DNA of 64,000 nt from Novosphingobium sp. MW5 (lineage in GTDB: Bacteria > Pseudomonadota > Alphaproteobacteria > Sphingomonadales > Sphingomonadaceae). Position numbers and translations under genes: made by a program. Below are positions 38,829 through 49,688 of the stretch, piece by piece. Every line of letters begins with the position of its first letter. Within the stretch, counting starts at the first letter, position 1. The notes beneath the pieces were generated by a model that saw nothing but the letters and a program-made list of their open reading frames with translations, was not told where the DNA came from and did no database searches. Location of the stretch: contig JAPCWB010000002.1 of the NCBI GenBank assembly GCA_025938935.1, forward strand, positions 1 to 64,000, in the 5' to 3' direction.

Positions 38829-40250
38829 ATGACCGACACCCCCCTCTGGCAACTCAGCGCCACCGAACTCTCGGCCCTCACCCGCGCCGGTGATGTCAGC
38901 GCCGTTGAGGCCACGCAGGCCGCCATCGACCGGATGCACGCCGTGAACCCGGGCCTCAATGCCGTTGTCGTCGATCTTTCCGAGGCCGCGCTCGCCCGTG
39001 CCCGCACGCTTGATGCCTCCGACACGCCCAAAGGCTCCCTCCACGGCGTGCCGATCACCATCAAGATCAACGTCGACCAAAAGGGGCAGGCCTCCTCGAA
39101 CGGCCTGCTCGCCCTCAAGGATCACAGCGCGGGTGAAGACGCGCCTTTGGTGAAAAACCTGCTCGACGCGGGGGCCATCATCATCGGCCGCACCAACACG
39201 CCCGAGTTCTCCTTCCGCGTCGATACCGACAACCCGCTGCATGGCCGCACCCACAACCCGTGGGGCCCGCATCTCAGCGCTGGCGGCTCGTCGGGCGGGG
39301 CAGGGTCTGCCGTTGCCGCCGGGATCGGTGCTCTGGCGCATGGCAATGACATCGCCGGATCGCTGCGCTACCCGGCCTCGGCCAATGGCGCGGTGACGGT
39401 CAAGCCGGGCCTGGGCCGCGTCCCCGCCTGGAACCCCTCGCAACCGGCCGAGCGCGGCATGCTGGCGCAGGCGATGTCGGTGCAGGGGCTGATCACCCGC
39501 TCGGCCCGCGATCTGGCGCTGGCCATGCCCGCGATGATCCGCCCCGATCCGCGCGATCCGTTCCATGTGCCGCTGCCGTGGAAAGGTGCTGCGCAGGACG
39601 GCCCGGTCAAGGTCGGCTTCACCACCGAAACCCTGGACTTCCCGCTGCACCCCGAAGTCGCCGCCGCCCTCACCGACGCCCGCGAGGCGCTCACGGATGC
39701 GGGCTATGTCGTCGAAGACATCACGCCCCCTGCGCTGCGGGATCTCGCCGACTGCGCGATCCGCGCGCTGATGACCGAAACGCAGGCGATGATGGCGGGC
39801 GACATCCAGCGGCTGGGCTCGGACACCGTCAAAGGCATCTTCGCCGAGTATTTCGCCACCTTCCAACCCTACGAACCCGAAGACTACCTGCGCACCAGCG
39901 CCAAACGCACCCATTTCGCCCGGCAGTGGTCGCTGCTGCTGCACGATTACCCGCTGGTCCTGACCCCTTTCCTGCCGCAACCCTTCTTCGCACCGGGGCG
40001 GGACGCACAGGGGCCTGAGGGCGTGCAAGAGGTTCTTGGCTCGGCGATCTGGTCCACCTCGATGAACTTTATCGGCCTGCCCGCCGGCAATGTTCCTGCC
40101 CGCCTTGCCGCGCTCGACAGCGGCACGCAGCCAATCGGCGTGCAGATCGTCGGCCGCCGCTGGCGCGAGGATCTGATCGTCGAGGCGATGACCGCCATCG
40201 AAGAACGCGTCGGCCCCATGGCCCCGCGCCTGTGGTCGCGCATGGGTTAA
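38829..40250 (+). CDS. Amidase signature family enzyme
   Basis: A 473-residue hydrolase of C-N bonds. The Ser-cisSer-Lys triad is visible: lysine in ITIKINVD (about residue 78), cis-serine in SAGGSSGGAGSAV (about 153-155) and nucleophile in GNDIAGSLRYPAS (about 177-178). The C-terminal part has MNFIGLPAGNVP and GVQIVGRRWRED, as in other members. It is not the GatA subunit, because gatC/gatB are absent and the lysine region differs; the substrate is unknown. ATG 38829 lies eight bases after GGAG. Confidence 0.92.
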   Translation: MTDTPLWQLSATELSALTRAGDVSAVEATQAAIDRMHAVNPGLNAVVVDLSEAALARARTLDASDTPKGSLHGVPITIKINVDQKGQASSNGLLALKDHSAGEDAPLVKNLLDAGAIIIGRTNTPEFSFRVDTDNPLHGRTHNPWGPHLSAGGSSGGAGSAVAAGIGALAHGNDIAGSLRYPASANGAVTVKPGLGRVPAWNPSQPAERGMLAQAMSVQGLITRSARDLALAMPAMIRPDPRDPFHVPLPWKGAAQDGPVKVGFTTETLDFPLHPEVAAALTDAREALTDAGYVVEDITPPALRDLADCAIRALMTETQAMMAGDIQRLGSDTVKGIFAEYFATFQPYEPEDYLRTSAKRTHFARQWSLLLHDYPLVLTPFLPQPFFAPGRDAQGPEGVQEVLGSAIWSTSMNFIGLPAGNVPARLAALDSGTQPIGVQIVGRRWREDLIVEAMTAIEERVGPMAPRLWSRMG

Positions 40251-40260
40251 GCCTGCGCCC

Positions 40261-40360
40261 CTCTTTGCTCGAAAAATATCCCGGGGGCGGGGCCGCAAGG
40301 CCCCGGCGGGGGCAGCGCCCCCGGCGCGGGCGGCAGGGGCTCGATGCCCCTGCCGCCCGC
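40261..40360. repeat. Half intergenic element (arm type A) with ATCGA-loop hairpin
   Basis: CTCTTTGCTCGAAAAATATC with CCGGGGG (40261-40287) lies ten bases after the amidase stop. Two GC hairpins follow (GGGGCCGCAAGGCCCC and GGGGGCAGCGCCCCC), then a perfect 15-bp stem (40326-40340 with 40346-40360) around TCGAT. It fills the gap to the convergent hydrolase gene. Confidence 0.75.
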
Positions 40361-40367
40361 CACCTGC

Positions 40368-41523
40368 TCACGCAGCGCCGCGCGCTTCCATCATCCGCGC
40401 CAGCATCGCCGCCCCCAGCGGCAAGGACGCATCGTCAAACACATAGCCCGCGTTGTGCAACGGCACGCCGCTGCCATGGCCGACCGTGCAATAAGCGCCC
40501 GGCACGACCTGCAGCATGTCAGCGAAATCTTCAGACCCCATGACCAGCTCGGTCTTCTCCATCGCCAGATCGCCGACCAGCCCGGCCGCCACCCCCAGCA
40601 TCGCCTGCGACAGCGTCGGATCGTTTTCCAGCACGTCGAACACGTTGCGCATGTCCAGCGTGACCGTGCAGCCATAGGCGACCGCCGCCCCGTCGCACAG
40701 CGCCTGCATCCGCTCGGTGACCAGCGCCGCCGTTTCGCGGTTGAAATAGCGCACGGTGCCGGCCAGCGTGGCTTCGCCGGGGATCACGTTATAGGCGCTA
40801 CCTGCGTGGATCTGGGTGATCGACACCACGATCTCGCTCACCCGAGGGCACGTTGCGCGCCTTGATGCTCTGCATTTGCCCGACCAGGTCGGCGGCGATG
40901 ACCACCGGGTCGACCGCGGCCTCGGGCATCGCCGCATGCGCGCCCTTGCCGGTGACCGTGATGTCAAAGAAATTCGCCCCCGCCATCGCCTGACCCGGTT
41001 TCACGCCGATCTCGCCGGGTTGGTGGAAGGGCGAGTTGTGCAACCCGTAAATCTCGTCGCAAGGAAATTGCGTGAACAGCCCGTCCGCGATCATCGCGCG
41101 CGCACCGCCGAGGCCTTCTTCGGCCGGCTGGAAGATGAACACCGCCGTTCCGGCGAAATCGCGGTCCTCGGCCAGATAGCGCGCGGCGCCCAAGAGCATG
41201 GTGGTATGCGCGTCATGGCCGCAGGCATGCATGACGCCGGGGGTTTTCGACGACCACGGCAGGTTGGTCTGCTCGTCAATCGGCAGCGCGTCCATGTCGG
41301 CCCGTAGCCCGATGGTCTTGCCGGGGCGGTTGCCCTTGAGCACACCGACCACGCCGGTCTTGCCCAGCCCCGTCGCCACCTCGATGCCCAGCCGCGTCAA
41401 TTCTGCGGCGACGATGCCCGAGGTTCGGACCTCCTGAAAGCCCAGCTCGGGGTGTTCGTGCAGGTCGCGGCGGATGGCGGTGAGGTCTTCGGCAAAGTCC
41501 TGAATGCGGTGGGGAATGGTCAT
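40368..41523 (-). CDS. M20-family amidohydrolase, hippurate hydrolase-like (frameshifted)
   Basis: A metallopeptidase-type amidohydrolase of about 385 residues. The N-terminal RRDLHEHPELGFQE, the metal-binding HACGHDAHTTMLLGAA and the catalytic FQPAEEGLGGARAMI are the hallmarks of subfamily M20D (hippurate and indole-acetyl-amino-acid hydrolases). The dimerisation domain includes VTGKGAHAAMPE. The C-terminal part, in another frame (about 40840 to 40368), has GSAYNVIPGEATLAGTVRYF and MGSEDFADMLQ with the last metal ligand. The frame breaks near 40840. ATG 41523 has GGAG upstream. Confidence 0.92.
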
Positions 41524-41694
41524 GGCGGCTCTCCTGTTTGCGCGGCAGGCTGAACGGCAGCGGCGGGGAAAGCAAGGGGAAGCATCGCCCTGATCAAACC
41601 TGTCCCACGATGGGACATGCTTTCCTCGCCAATAATTTCAAAGGCTTGCTGAAAATATTAACCTTCAGTCAAGACTTCCGTCCTGCCAGCCCCC

Positions 41695-42168
41695 TCACTC
41701 CCGAGGGAACATCCCCTGTCTGAAGGCGGCGCGGATCGCGTCAGCAGGGCAGGGTTGCGGATAGGAGACGACCGGGTCGTTGGCCGCACCTTCGGTCAGC
41801 GTTTCCGCCCGCAGGGCCTCGCCTTCGAGAAGGAAGCGGGTAACCTGCTGGAACTCGACCGGCCCGTCGCCGTTATCGACCCAGCCGGTGCAGGTCATAC
41901 TGTCGTCAGCGTTGGTCTCGCAGGTGCGTTCGGAATCGAGCCACAGGGCCGTGGTTTCCTGTGCCTCGACCAGCAGAAAGCTCTGGGCCGAGCCGTCCGC
42001 GTAGACCAGTGAGAAGCCGGTTTCGCACGAGGCTGCCAAGGCGGCGGTGTCCAGACCGGGTTGGTCGGGATAGGCCCAGAACCCCGGTTCCATCTGCGCC
42101 AGTGCCGGGAGCGGGATGAGAAAGGCGGCGACTATCAAGGGGGTGCGGGCAAATCGAGAGAGACGCAT
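41695..42168 (-). CDS. Secreted protein of unknown function
   Basis: A 157-residue protein starting MRLSRFARTPLIVAAFLIPL followed by PALAQ, a Sec signal peptide. The mature part has five cysteines (SCETG, RTCETN, SMTCTG, QPCPAD), likely disulfide-bonded, and an acidic character. No family recognised. The start at 42168 is chosen because the signal peptide begins there. It lies 73 bases downstream of guaD on the same strand. The 170-base gap up to the M20 gene contains no gene. Confidence 0.75.
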   Translation of the reverse strand: MRLSRFARTPLIVAAFLIPLPALAQMEPGFWAYPDQPGLDTAALAASCETGFSLVYADGSAQSFLLVEAQETTALWLDSERTCETNADDSMTCTGWVDNGDGPVEFQQVTRFLLEGEALRAETLTEGAANDPVVSYPQPCPADAIRAAFRQGMFPRE

Positions 42169-42241
42169 GGGACGATCCTGTCTTCTGTAAGGTTGCGCCC
42201 AGCCTGTCAGTCCTGACTCCGCGTGTCGAATAAGAACTCTG

Positions 42242-43531
42242 TCAACGCGGGCGCGACGGGGTTCCGGCGACATAGGTTTCCACCACGCTGCGGTCGTCGC
42301 CAAGGATCAGCAGCGAGAACAGCTCGTCCTTGAGATCCTGCGCCGCCTCCATCCTGAGCGCCTGTTCGGGCGTCGCGCGGCTGTCGAGCACCACGAGATC
42401 CGCCTCGGTCCCGGCCTCGAGCGTACCGATCCTGTCCGTCAGCCCCAGCACATCGGCATTCCCGCGGGTGATCCACCAGAAACCGCTGAGTGGGTCCAGA
42501 CTGCGTCCCTGCAACTGCGCAATCGCATAGGCCGCGCCGCCGGTCCTGAGCATCGACCAGCTCATCCCGGCGCCAATATCCGTGGCAATCCCGCTGGTCG
42601 CCCCCTTGGCCGCCAGCGCCGCCTCATCGAACAGGCCTGAGCCGAGGAACAGGTTCGGCGTCGGGCAATGCACCGCGTGCGAGCCGGTTTCGGCGATCAC
42701 GTCGCGTTCGCGGTCGCTGAGATGGATGGCGTGGCCGAGCAGCGCCTTGGGACCGAGCATGCCATAGCGGGCGTAGATATCCAGATAGCCGTCCGCCTGC
42801 GGGTAAAGCGAACAGGCGAAGGCGATCTCGTCGCGGTTTTCACTCAGATGGGTCTGCACATGGCACTCGGGATGCTCGGCGATCAGCGCCTGTGCGGCTT
42901 CCATCTGCGCGGGGGTCGAGGTGATCGCGAAGCGCGGCGAGATGGCGTAGAGCGCGCGACCCTTGCCGTGCCAGCGCGCAATCAGCGCCTTGCTGTCGTC
43001 ATAGCCGGTTTGCGGCGTATCCTGCAGCGCCTCGGGCGCGTTGCGGTCCATCAGCACCTTGCCGCCCAGCATGCGCATGCCGCGTTTCTCGGCCTCACCG
43101 AAATAGGCCACGACCGAGGCCGGATGCACCGAGCAGAAGGCCGAGGCGGTGGTGGTCCCGTTGCGCAGAAGCAGGTCGTAAAACAGCCCGGCCATCCGGT
43201 TGGCATGGGCGGGATCGGCAAAGCGGGTCTCGGCCGGGAAGGTGTAGGTGTTGAGCCAGTCGAGCAGCTGCGCCCCCCACGAGGCAACGATCTGGCCCTG
43301 CGGGAAATGCAGATGCGCGTCGATGAACCCGGCGGTGATCAGATGCGGGCGGTGGTCCGTCACAGGCACGCCCGCCGGGGCGACCACGGCGAAATCGCCG
43401 GTCGCCACGATCAGCCCGTCGCGGATATGGACCGCGCCATCCTCATACCACTCATAGGCCGAATGATCGCCGACACCCTCAGGGCGGCGGCGGAAAGTCA
43501 GCACCCGCCCGCGCAACACGCGTTCTGTCAT
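42242..43531 (-). CDS. guaD: Guanine deaminase
   Basis: A zinc amidohydrolase of 429 residues that converts guanine to xanthine. The metal ligands are seen in DAHLHFPQ (HxH near residue 69), then HLSENRDEIAFA (H and E, catalytic), HAIHLSDRE and ATDIGAGMSWSM (final aspartate). FPQ after the HxH and SENRDE are specific to guanine deaminases rather than to cytosine or atrazine hydrolases. ATG 43531 is followed by VLRGRVLTF, the beta-strand of the small domain. It is divergent from a LysR regulator. Confidence 0.92.
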   Translation of the reverse strand: MTERVLRGRVLTFRRRPEGVGDHSAYEWYEDGAVHIRDGLIVATGDFAVVAPAGVPVTDHRPHLITAGFIDAHLHFPQGQIVASWGAQLLDWLNTYTFPAETRFADPAHANRMAGLFYDLLLRNGTTTASAFCSVHPASVVAYFGEAEKRGMRMLGGKVLMDRNAPEALQDTPQTGYDDSKALIARWHGKGRALYAISPRFAITSTPAQMEAAQALIAEHPECHVQTHLSENRDEIAFACSLYPQADGYLDIYARYGMLGPKALLGHAIHLSDRERDVIAETGSHAVHCPTPNLFLGSGLFDEAALAAKGATSGIATDIGAGMSWSMLRTGGAAYAIAQLQGRSLDPLSGFWWITRGNADVLGLTDRIGTLEAGTEADLVVLDSRATPEQALRMEAAQDLKDELFSLLILGDDRSVVETYVAGTPSRPR

Positions 43532-43690
43532 GGTCCGGCTCCTTGGATCAGCGCAGAACAATAGGCGGGTAATTTGGCATGGCAAGCGGGCGAAAGCGTT
43601 TGACTGTCTGCTTGCAGCGTTGAAAATCAGGCAGCGATCCGCAGAGATTGTCAACGAAACGGGCGCATTTGCCCGCGTGGGAGCGGATAA

Positions 43691-44599
43691 ATGCCCTATC
43701 TCGAAAGCATTCAGGTCTTTGTGCGGGTGGTTGAGCTGGGCTCGATCACCTCGGGCGGGCGGGATCTGCGGCTGACCCCGGCGGTGGCGTCAAAGCGGAT
43801 CAAGGAACTTGAGACGCGGCTGGGCACGCGCCTGCTGAACCGCACAACGCGCAAACTGGTCCCGACCGAGGCGGGTCGGCTGTTTTATGAACATGCCCGC
43901 AGCGTGGTCTCTGCGCTCAACGACGCCGAAGCCTCGCTTGCCGGGTTCGAGGGGCGGCCGCGCGGCACCATCCGCGTCACCGCCCCGCTGGGGGTCGGGC
44001 GGCGGGTGATCGCGCCGCTGGTGCCGCGCTTTTGCGACCTGTTCCCCGAGGTTGACGTGCGCCTGCGCCTGTCGGACCGGCGGGTCGATCTGTTCGAGGA
44101 CGAGCTCGATCTGGCCTTTGTGCTGGGCACGCCGCAAAACTCGGCCCTGACCCTGCGCAAGATCGCCGATTGCCCGCGCCTGCTCTGCGCCGCGCCCGAG
44201 TATCTGGCACGGCAGGGCACGCCGCTGGTGCCGCAGGATCTGCTGGATCAGGGGCACAACTGCCTCTTGCTGCGCTATCCGCGCTCGCCCGAGTATTTCT
44301 GGGTGCTCGAGACGCCGCAGGGTCCGCAAAAGCTGGAAGTCAGCGGGCGCTATGACGCCGACGAGGGCGATGTGCTCTTGAACTGGGCGCTGGACGGGCG
44401 GGGCATCGTGATGAAACCGCTGTTCGAAGTCGCGCGCCATCTGGACAGCGGGGCGCTGGTGCCGGTGCTCGAACAGACGCCGCCGCTGCCGGCGGTATTT
44501 GGCTGTCTGTATCCGCACCGAAAGCTGCAAGATCCCAAGATCCAGCGTTTCATCGACTTCATGCAGCGCCATTGCCGGGCGGCGCTGGAGACCTTCTAA
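43691..44599 (+). CDS. LysR-family transcriptional regulator
   Basis: A 302-residue LysR regulator: the N-terminal winged helix (ESIQVFVRVVELGSIT, AVASKRIKELETRLGTRLLN, LVPTEAGRLFYEH) followed by a periplasmic-binding-protein-like effector domain from about residue 90 (GTIRVTAPLGVGRRVIAPLV). The CrgA-like start (MPYLESIQVFVRVV) is common in regulators of aromatic or redox genes. It is divergent from guaD with a 159-base shared promoter region and probably regulates it or itself. Confidence 0.93.
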   Translation: MPYLESIQVFVRVVELGSITSGGRDLRLTPAVASKRIKELETRLGTRLLNRTTRKLVPTEAGRLFYEHARSVVSALNDAEASLAGFEGRPRGTIRVTAPLGVGRRVIAPLVPRFCDLFPEVDVRLRLSDRRVDLFEDELDLAFVLGTPQNSALTLRKIADCPRLLCAAPEYLARQGTPLVPQDLLDQGHNCLLLRYPRSPEYFWVLETPQGPQKLEVSGRYDADEGDVLLNWALDGRGIVMKPLFEVARHLDSGALVPVLEQTPPLPAVFGCLYPHRKLQDPKIQRFIDFMQRHCRAALETF

Positions 44600-44770
44600 C
44601 GTGCAAAGACTGTTTCTGCCTGCCCCATAAATGCCCAGTTTCGGGCCGAACTTCCGCATAGTTTCGCATGATAAATGCAACACCAAAGCCCTTGTTTCGC
44701 GTCAGGTGAGCAGGGCCCGGCGTAACGGGAAGAGGGGTACAGTCACCCCGTTTGTACAAGGGATGAGACC

Positions 44771-46646
44771 ATGAGCGTAGTGTCGAACGTCTCCGGCAGT
44801 GTGTATGCCTATTCGGGCAGCCTGCTGGATCTTTACGCAGGAAACCTTCTGGGCGCGAGCGTGCTGAACGCGGTCGGCGGCGGTGTGGATGCCGAGTTCA
44901 GTGACAACAACGGTCAGCTGACGGCGGACGAGAGCGGGACGACCACGGTGTCGGTTGACGGCGGTGCGGATCTGCCGATGACATACCTTGGCACGGGGAC
45001 CGTGGCGACGATCTCTGTGGTCGGGCTGGAAATCGACCCGCGGACGGTGATGATCTTCGAAGTCGGTGGCCAGATCTATCTGCACGCGCCCGATGGCCTG
45101 CCGATTCTGAGCTCGCTGTCGGTCTCGTTTGATGTGGATCCGAACGCGCCCTTCGATCTTACCGCAGCGCCGGACGGGGCGGTTGACGGGCTCGACACCG
45201 GCGAAGTGATGAATGTCGGCTACGTCGATCTGCAAGGCGATGACTTCACCAACACCGGCTCGCTGGTGAATGCCCATGGCGGTGACGACACGGTCTATGG
45301 CGGCCTTGGCGACGACACGATCAACGGAGGTGCCGGTGCCGATTCGCTCTTTGGCGGCGACGGCAACGACCTCCTGAATGGCGGTCTGGACAATGACACG
45401 ATCTGGGGCGATGCGGGCGATGATACGCTCAATGGCAATGAGGGTGACGACAAGCTGATCGGCGGCACGGGCAATGACCTGCTGGACGGCGGCGACGGCG
45501 ACAACCTGATGTTCGGCGACAATGTCGACGGCGATACCGGCGGTCTGGAGCCGATCGGATCCGCCCGAAGTGGGCTATGGCAGCGACACGCTGGTCATGG
45601 GGACCGGCAATGACACCGCCTATGGCGGATCGGGTGACGATTTCTTCCACGTCTTCGACGATTTCGGCAATCACCAGATCATCGGGGGCGAAACCGGCGA
45701 GACGCTGGGCGACAAGATCGACGCCACGCCGATGACCCAGGATACCTCGGTCGTCTATACCGCCGACGAACAAGGGACGATGGACAACGGCACGAACATC
45801 GCTGACTTCTCGGAAATCGAGCGGCTGTTCCTCGGCTCGGGCGACGACAACGTCGAGGTGATCACCTCGACCACCGGCTTTGTCCATGGCGGGTCGGGTT
45901 TTGACACGCTGGTCCTGCCGGACCCCGCGCCGGGCGATCCCGCGCCGGTGGTGACGGTCACCAGCGAGATCGACAACGGTGACGGCACCACGTCGAAGAC
46001 CGGCTATGTCGATTTCCCCGATGGCTCGCGCATGGATTTCGAGAGCTTCGAAGAGATCATCTGCTTCACGCCCGGCACCCTGATCGACACCACGCGGGGC
46101 CGCGTCGCGGTCGAGGACCTGGTGATTGGCGACAAGGTCCTGACCCGCGACCATGGCTACCAGGACCTCACCTGGACCGGGCGCCGCGACCTGACGCAAG
46201 CCGAGCTGGCATCCTGCCCGAGCGCCGCGCCGATCCGCATCAAGGCAGGCGCGCTGGGCCGTGATCTGCCCGAGCGTGACCTCACCGTCTCGCCGCGCCA
46301 CCGGATGCTGGTCACCGGCGCCCGCGCCGAGCTGATGTTCGGCGAGCGTGAAGTGCTGGTCGCCGCCGCCGACCTGCTGGGTCTGCCGGGGGTCGAGCAG
46401 GTCACCGAGGGCGCGGTCAGCTACATCCACGTGATGTGCGAGGCGCACCAGATCATCCGCGCCGAGGGCAGCTGGACCGAAAGCTTCCAGCCCGCCGAAG
46501 CGGTGATCAACGCGCTGGAAAGCGAAACCCGCGCCGAACTGCTCGGGCTGTTCCCGGAACTGGCGACGCAAGCGGGCCGCGACAGCTTCACGGCTGCCCG
46601 CCCGGTGCTGACCGGCGCCGAAGCGAAAACGCTTTTCGCCGCCTGA
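44771..46646 (+). CDS. RTX calcium-binding repeat protein with C-terminal Hint domain (frameshifted)
   Basis: A secreted protein of about 625 residues. It has an N-terminal acidic beta-rich region (1-165). RTX nonapeptide repeats GGDGNDLLNGG, GDAGDDTLNG, GGTGNDLLDGG and others follow (about 168-253), with a second short set GTGNDTAYGGSGDD, and these fold on binding calcium outside the cell. The Hint (hedgehog/intein-like) domain starts CFTPGTLIDTTRGRVAVEDL (about 432) and has VSPRHRMLV with its conserved histidine. RTX-Hint proteins are typical type I secretion substrates of Rhodobacteraceae. No signal peptide and no transporter gene nearby. The frame breaks near 45560. Confidence 0.9.
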
Positions 46647-46727
46647 GGCAGCGGCGATCGGGAAGAGAAAGGGCTGCCCGCGCGGGCAGCCCTTTGCGTG
46701 GCGGCCCGCTTTGAGCACCCGGGCAGG

Positions 46728-46932
46728 CGGGTGCGGCGCTCGGGCCCATCGAGGGCCCTCGCGCCGCGCGGGGGCGCTGCCCCCACCGGGCCGTTCCGGC
46801 CCGCCCCCGGGATATTTAGGGAGCAAAGAAGGGCGTTAACGAAGGGTTAACCGCGCTTTCTTTGCTCTTCAAATATCCTCGGGGGGTGAATTCGGCTTTA
46901 GCCGAAGAGGGGGGCTGAAGGCCCCCTTTTTT
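46728..46932. repeat. Full intergenic element 3 with TTAA-N7-TTAAC centre (arm type A) and terminator
   Basis: It fills the gap between the convergent RTX-Hint and tpiA genes. First comes an ATCGA-loop hairpin (loop 46748-46752; six pairs, a two-base internal bulge, seven more pairs). Then GGGGGCGCTGCCCCC and the left arm CCGGGATATTTAGGGAGCAA (46807-46826) follow, then the centre TTAACGAAGGGTTAAC (46836-46851). The right arm is TTTCTTTGCTCTTCAAATAT (46857-46876), ending in CCTCGGGGG. Last is an 8-bp hairpin 46908-46928 followed by TTTTTT, a true rho-independent terminator for the plus strand. Confidence 0.8.
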
Positions 46933-47663
46933 CAGGCCTCTTGCAAGGCGGCGATGATCTGGCCGAAGTCTTCTGCTTTCAGCGAAGCGCCGCCAACCAG
47001 CGCGCCCTCAACATTGGCCAGCGCAAAGATCGTTGCGGCGTTGCCGGGGTTGACCGAGCCGCCATACAGCAGCCGGATCCCGGCGTCCGGGGCCTTGTCG
47101 CGCAGGAAGGCGTGCACTTCGGCGATCTGCTCGGGTGTCGGCGTGCGGCCGGTGCCAATGGCCCAGACCGGCTCGTAGGCGACGACGGTGTTCTGCGCGC
47201 TGGCGCCTTCAGGTAGCGATCCGGCCAGTTGTGCGCCGATCACTGCCAGCGTCTCGCCTGCATCGCGCTGAGTTTCGGTTTCCCCGACACAGACCACCGC
47301 GATCAGCCCGGCGGCCCAGGCCGCCTGCACCTTGGCGGCGACCATGGCCGAGGTCTCGCCATGGTCCGCGCGGCGCTCGGAATGGCCGAGGATCACATAG
47401 GACGCACCGGCATCGACCAGCATTTCGGCCGAGATATCGCCGGTATGCGCGCCCTTGACCGCTGCGTGGCAATCCTGCCCGCCGACCGCGACGGCACTGC
47501 CCAGCATCGCCTGCGCCATCGGGGCCAGCAAGGTGGCCGGCGGGCACAGCAAGACATCGACCGTGGGTGACGGGTGGGCACCCGCCAGTGCCATGGCTTC
47601 GGCCAGTTGGGGCATGCGCCCGTTCATCTTCCAGTTCCCGGCGGCGAGTTTGCGAAGGCTCAT
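46932..47663 (-). CDS. tpiA: Triose-phosphate isomerase
   Basis: A glycolytic TIM-barrel enzyme of 243 residues interconverting DHAP and GAP. The N-terminal [10 protein letters not shown] supplies the catalytic lysine, [15 protein letters not shown] the catalytic histidine, and [17 protein letters not shown] the catalytic glutamate and mobile loop 6; [12 protein letters not shown] and [10 protein letters not shown] form the phosphate site. Start at ATG 47663 (MSLRKL) with GGGAG six bases upstream; an in-frame ATG at 47687 lacks a site. Divergent from ilvD. Confidence 0.96.
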   Translation of the reverse strand: MSLRKLAAGNWKMNGRMPQLAEAMALAGAHPSPTVDVLLCPPATLLAPMAQAMLGSAVAVGGQDCHAAVKGAHTGDISAEMLVDAGASYVILGHSERRADHGETSAMVAAKVQAAWAAGLIAVVCVGETETQRDAGETLAVIGAQLAGSLPEGASAQNTVVAYEPVWAIGTGRTPTPEQIAEVHAFLRDKAPDAGIRLLYGGSVNPGNAATIFALANVEGALVGGASLKAEDFGQIIAALQEA

Positions 47664-47847
47664 CTGTGTCTCCCTATTCTGGCCCATAGTTAACCCGATG
47701 CACCCCCCGGGGCCAAGCGCGCATCCCCCTAACCCTTGATCCCGCCCCGGTGACGCACGATTTCTGAGGGATCAGGTGGCAACCTTCCTTGTCCAAGCCG
47801 CCCGATCTGCGCTATTTAGCGCCGGACACAGCCATGAGGACCACAGC

Positions 47848-49688
47848 ATGCCGCATTACCGTTCCCGGCGATCCACCCACGGGCGCAACATGGCCGGGGC
47901 CCGCGGGCTCTGGCGCGCCACGGGCATGACCGACAGCGATTTCGGCAAGCCGATCATCGCCGTGGTCAACAGCTTTACCCAGTTCGTGCCCGGTCACGTG
48001 CACCTCAAGGATCTGGGCCAGATGGTCGCCCGCGAGATTGAGGCCGCCGGTGGCGTCGCCAAAGAGTTCAACACCATTGCGGTCGATGACGGCATCGCCA
48101 TGGGCCATGACGGCATGCTCTATTCGCTGCCCTCGCGCGAGCTGATCGCCGACAGCGTCGAATACATGGTCAACGCCCATTGCGCCGATGCGATGGTCTG
48201 TATCTCGAACTGCGACAAGATCACGCCGGGCATGATGATGGCCGCCATGCGCCTCAACATCCCGACGATCTTTGTGTCGGGCGGGCCGATGGAGGCCGGC
48301 AAGGTGCAGATCGGCGATCTGGTCAAGTCGGTTGACCTGATCGACGCGATGGTCGCCGCGGCCGATGACAAGTATTCCGACGCCGAAGTGGACGAATACG
48401 AAAAGAACGCCTGCCCGACTTGTGGCTCGTGCTCGGGCATGTTCACCGCCAATTCGATGAACTGTCTGGCCGAGGCGCTGGGTCTGGCACTGCCGGGCAA
48501 TGGCTCGATGCTGGCCACGCATGCCGACCGCAAGGAGATCTTCCTTGAGGCCGGTCGCCGCATCGTCGACATCACCAAGCGGCATTATGAGGGCAACGAG
48601 GCCGGGCTTCTGCCGCGCGAGGTTGCCACCTTCGAGGCGTTCGAGAACGCGATGAGCCTCGACATCGCCATGGGCGGGTCGACCAACACCGTGCTGCACC
48701 TTCTGGCCATTGCCTATGAGGGCAAGGTCAACTTCACCATGGATGACATCGACCGGCTCAGCCGCAAGGTGCCGGTGCTGTGCAAGGTCGCGCCCTCGGT
48801 CGCCAATGTGCACATGGAAGACATCCACCGCGCCGGTGGCATCATGGGTATCCTGGGCGAGATGCACCGCGGCGGGCTGCTGCATGGCGATGTGGCCACC
48901 GTGCATTCGGCGACCATGGCTGAGGCGATCGCCACCTGGGACATCAAGACGGCGAACGACCCCAAGGTGGACCAGTTCTACCGCGCTGCCCCGGTGGTGT
49001 GCGCACGACGCAGGCGTTCAGCACCGACAACCGCTACAAGGAACTGGATTCCGACCGCAAATCGGGCGTGATCCGCTCGGTCGAGGAGTCCTTCTCGAAG
49101 GATGGCGGGTTGGCCGTGCTGTTTGGCAACATCGCGCTGGACGGTTGCATCGTGAAGACGGCGGGCGTGGATGATCCCATCCTGAAGTTCAACGGCACCG
49201 CCAAGGTTTACGAATCGCAGGACGACGCGGTCTCGGCGATCCTGACCGGCAAGGTGGTCGAGGGCGACGTGGTGGTGATCCGCTACGAGGGGCCGCGCGG
49301 CGGGCCGGGGATGCAGGAAATGCTGTATCCGACCAGCTACCTCAAGTCCAAGGGGCTGGGCAAAGCCTGTGCGCTGCTGACGGACGGGCGTTTCTCGGGC
49401 GGCACGTCAGGGCTGTCCATCGGCCATGCCTCGCCCGAAGCGGAAGAGGGCGGGCTGATCGGGCTGGTGGAAACCGGCGACCGGATCGAGATCGACATCC
49501 CCAACCGCTCGATCAATCTGGCGGTGGATGACGCGGTTCTGGCCGCCCGTCGCGAGGCCAAGGGGCCGCTGCCGTGGAAACCGGCGGCTCCGCGCAAGCG
49601 TGAAGTGTCGACGGCGCTCAAGGCTTACGCGATGCTGGCCTCGTCGGCGGCCAAGGGCGGCGTGCGGATCCTTCCCGGCGAGGAATGA
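47848..49688 (+). CDS. ilvD: Dihydroxy-acid dehydratase (frameshifted)
   Basis: IlvD dehydrates dihydroxy-isovalerate and dihydroxy-methylvalerate in valine and isoleucine synthesis and carries an Fe-S cluster. About 613 residues after repair. Cluster and active-site motifs: [57 protein letters not shown], then in the other frame [54 protein letters not shown]. The frame breaks near 48995-49000, where one G appears to be missing. ATG 47848 ([20 protein letters not shown]) is the canonical start. Its stop overlaps the GNAT gene (ATGA). Confidence 0.96.

Noticed and set aside
38796..40298. 500-codon open frame antisense to the amidase
   Set aside because: Shadow frame; the plus strand shows the complete amidase triad.
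45280..45530. Repetitive DNA that could suggest a CRISPR array or satellite
   Set aside because: The repeats are the coding sequence of RTX nonapeptides in frame; there are no regular spacers.
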